Shown here: positions 7,607-9,585 of the stretch, piece after piece
Layout of the letters: the number at the start of each line of letters is the position of its first letter
Position numbering within the stretch: position 1 is the first letter of the stretch
From: SMBSF63 sp034003545
GTDB lineage: Bacteria; Chloroflexota; Anaerolineae; Anaerolineales; Anaerolineaceae
Length of the DNA: 9,585 nucleotides
Direction of reading: 5' to 3'
Assembly (NCBI GenBank): GCA_964447155.1
Contig: CAYURM010000054.1
Span: forward strand, 1-9,585
Notes under the pieces: generated by a model
Seen by the model: the letters and a program-made list of their open reading frames with translations, nothing else
The model's database searches: none
Told to the model about the DNA's origin: nothing
Position numbers and translations under genes: made by a program

Positions 7607-9538
7607 ATGATGACAGTTGTCGATGACATAAAGGCCCGCGTAGATATTGTAGATCTGGTTTCGGAGACGGTAAATCTGCGCCGCTCCGGCAAGAACTACA
7701 CGGGTTTTTGCCCCTTCCATGCCAACACCAAAACACCGGCCTTTGCCGTGTTTGCTGATTCCGGCACCTGGCGCTGCTTTGGAGAATGCAACGAAGGCGG
7801 CGACATCTTCAAATTCGTGATGAAGAAAGAAGGCTGGGATTTCCCCGAAGCCCTGCAATACCTCGCCCAGCGGGCCGGTGTGGAGTTAAAACCCCAGACC
7901 CCGGAACGCAAAGCCGAAGAAGAACGGGCAGACAAGCTGCGCGAGCTGCTGGAAGAATCGGTCATTTTCTTTCGACATCATCTTCTATCCACACCCAATG
8001 GAGCCCAGGCCCTGGCGTATGTCGAGAAGCGCGGCATAACCCGCGAAACAATGGAGACCTTCGGCCTCGGTTATGCCCCCGACACATGGGACGCTGCCTT
8101 CAAACACTTTACCGCCCGCGGGTTCAATGCCCAGGACATGCTGGATGCCGGCCTGGCAAGCGAACGCCGCGAAGGTGGCGGGTATTACGACCGCTTTCGC
8201 AACCGCCTCATGTTTGCCATCCGCGATGCACAGGGGCGTATGGCCGGCTTTGGCGCGCGCGTACTCAACCCCGAGGATGTCCCCAAATACCTCAACTCCC
8301 CTCAAACCATATTATTCGACAAAAGCCACCTGCTGTACGGCATGGACCGCGCCCGCAAAGCCATCCGCAGCCAGGATCAGGCCGTGATCGTGGAAGGGTA
8401 TATGGACGTGATCGTGCCGCACCAGGCAGGCTACCAGAACCTGGTCTCGCCGATGGGCACCGCTCTCACCGAGCATCATCTACGACAGTTGAAACGCTAT
8501 ACCCGCCGCATGGTGCTGGCCCTGGACCCCGATGCCGCCGGACAGAAAGGCACCCTGCGCGGCCTCGAGACAGCTCGCAAAACCCTCGACCGTTCCGCAG
8601 AGATGGACGCCAGCCGGCTGTTTGATCCGCGCGGTCTGGTGCGCAGCGAAGGCCGTCTGGAAGCGGATTTACGCGTGTGTACCCTGCCCGACGACCTCGA
8701 CCCGGACGAGATCGTGCTGCGCGACCCGCAGGAATGGGAACGCATCGTCGCCGATGCCGAACCGGTGGTCATTCATGTGATGAACGCTCTGGCAGCCGGG
8801 CGCGACCTGGAAGACCCCAAGGTGAAAAGCGAGATTGCCGCGCAGGTGGTACCGTTGATCCGCGACGTGCCCAATGCTGTCGAGCGCGACACCTATCGCC
8901 AGCGCCTGGCGCGTTTGCTGCGCGTGGATGAACAAACCCTGCTGCCCAACCGCGCCCCTTCCCCGCCCAGGCGGCGGCCAAAAAGACCCCAGACCGCGCT
9001 GCCCACCGCGCGGGTGCAAATACCTGTCGCTGACCAGAGCAGCCTGGCGCGGGAGATGGAAAGCTACGCCTTGCAGCTGATGCTGCGCGCGCCAGAGTCC
9101 CTGTATATTCTTGACCGCGTACTGCAAAAAGAAGAACTCATCCGCTTCACCCCGCAGGACTTTGATCAGGCCCAGCATCAGACTCTGGCGCGCCTCCTCC
9201 AGAACGCCCTGGAAGAAGACAGCATGGAGCCGGGCGATTTCATTGATGCGAACCTGCCAGACAGCCTGGCAGATCTGAAAGCAGAACTGGAAAGCCGCAA
9301 TGAGCAGCAGGGCACCCTCATCCCGGAGAAACTGTTGGAAGAATTGGTGATGACCATCCTGCGCCTGCGAAAACTGCGCGTGCAGGAAGGTTTGCAGCAA
9401 TTGCAATACCTGCAGCTTGACCAGCAAATGGAAGAAAATGATCAACCGTTGTCCTATCAAGATCTTGTTTTTCAATATTCCCGCACGTTGGCCCGTTTGA
9501 ACCGCGCCATAGGGCGGCCCTTTCAACTGGATTACTGA
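7607..9538 (+). CDS. dnaG: DNA primase
   Basis: This 643-aa protein synthesises RNA primers for Okazaki fragments and origin firing at the replisome. The N-terminal zinc-binding domain has CPFH (Cys35, His38) and CFGEC (Cys57, Cys61), with three residues rather than the usual two between the last cysteines. The RNA-polymerase core shows FGLGYAPDTW and the basic DRFRNRLMFAI motif. The Toprim domain has EGYMDV (Glu263, Asp267) and DPDAAG (Asp307, Asp309), the metal-binding acidic residues. Between that and LPDDLDPDEIV lies an extra block of about 27 residues (about 328-354) not present in the E. coli-type enzyme. A Pro/Arg-rich linker (about 447-470) leads to the C-terminal helicase-interaction region, which diverges from known sequences as usual. 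Tandem ATGs at 7607 and 7610 are both possible starts; AAGAG lies just upstream and suits the second slightly better. The stop overlaps the next start by one base. Confidence 0.96.
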   Translation: MMTVVDDIKARVDIVDLVSETVNLRRSGKNYTGFCPFHANTKTPAFAVFADSGTWRCFGECNEGGDIFKFVMKKEGWDFPEALQYLAQRAGVELKPQTPERKAEEERADKLRELLEESVIFFRHHLLSTPNGAQALAYVEKRGITRETMETFGLGYAPDTWDAAFKHFTARGFNAQDMLDAGLASERREGGGYYDRFRNRLMFAIRDAQGRMAGFGARVLNPEDVPKYLNSPQTILFDKSHLLYGMDRARKAIRSQDQAVIVEGYMDVIVPHQAGYQNLVSPMGTALTEHHLRQLKRYTRRMVLALDPDAAGQKGTLRGLETARKTLDRSAEMDASRLFDPRGLVRSEGRLEADLRVCTLPDDLDPDEIVLRDPQEWERIVADAEPVVIHVMNALAAGRDLEDPKVKSEIAAQVVPLIRDVPNAVERDTYRQRLARLLRVDEQTLLPNRAPSPPRRRPKRPQTALPTARVQIPVADQSSLAREMESYALQLMLRAPESLYILDRVLQKEELIRFTPQDFDQAQHQTLARLLQNALEEDSMEPGDFIDANLPDSLADLKAELESRNEQQGTLIPEKLLEELVMTILRLRKLRVQEGLQQLQYLQLDQQMEENDQPLSYQDLVFQYSRTLARLNRAIGRPFQLDY

Positions 9539-9585
9539 TGTTACGCAGCCTTGAGAGCTTGAAGCTCATCAAAGGCGGAGCGAGT
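9538..9585 (+). CDS. Start of a downstream gene overlapping dnaG (partial)
   Basis: The ATG at 9538-9540 shares one base with the dnaG TGA (TGATG) and opens a frame that runs to the window end (MLRSLESLKLIKGGAS). The overlap suggests translational coupling; there is no clear independent ribosome-binding site. In many bacteria dnaG is followed by rpoD, encoding the primary sigma factor, so that is one guess, but these 16 residues do not identify it. Confidence 0.45.
   Translation, partial: MLRSLESLKLIKGGAS

Noticed and set aside
7786..8625. 279-aa + strand frame inside dnaG
   Set aside because: It has an Arg/Pro/Gly-rich composition with no motifs and overlaps the Toprim-coding frame, so it is an out-of-frame shadow.
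8669..9526. 285-aa open frame antisense to dnaG
   Set aside because: It mirrors the DnaG C-terminal coding region; its His/Gln-rich composition is typical of an antisense shadow.

Overview
The window reads as a chromosomal segment from a Chloroflexota bacterium, probably Anaerolineae or a relative. This is inferred from several features together: a single-chain GlyQS glycyl-tRNA synthetase, a DnaG primase with a CFGEC-type zinc finger and a family-atypical insertion, a lipoprotein made of a T/P-rich linker plus beta-propeller plus SH3-like domain, and moderately high GC in the housekeeping genes. No rRNA or other marker is present to confirm it.

Layout. Positions 1-44 hold the tail of an unidentified + strand frame whose stop overlaps (GTGA) the start of a phosphoribosyltransferase-like gene (41-706). 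A hairpin (751-782) separates that gene from a minus-strand higB-higA toxin-antitoxin operon (1425 to 803). Its promoter, at 1432-1460, is embedded in three copies of one half-site and appears to drive a leaderless higB message. Divergent from it is the large fused glyQS gene (1572-4571). Next comes an AT-rich minus-strand four-helix-bundle gene of the 23S rRNA intervening-sequence family (4635-5006). It is followed by a 194-bp non-coding MITE-like element (5085-5278) with perfect 13-bp terminal inverted repeats and a perfect 8-bp target duplication. A minus-strand lipoprotein gene (5300-6766) and a + strand HAD phosphatase gene (6978-7514) diverge from 6767-6977. The window closes with dnaG (7607-9538), preceded by a near-consensus promoter, and a 1-nt overlapping start of another + strand ORF that runs off the end.

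Functionally this is housekeeping DNA (translation, replication initiation) with accessory insertions: a toxin-antitoxin pair, a four-helix-bundle gene and a MITE. I see no multi-gene defence or biosynthetic system. The most informative items are the MITE with intact target duplication, the higBA control region, and the missing canonical start codon in the four-helix-bundle gene.
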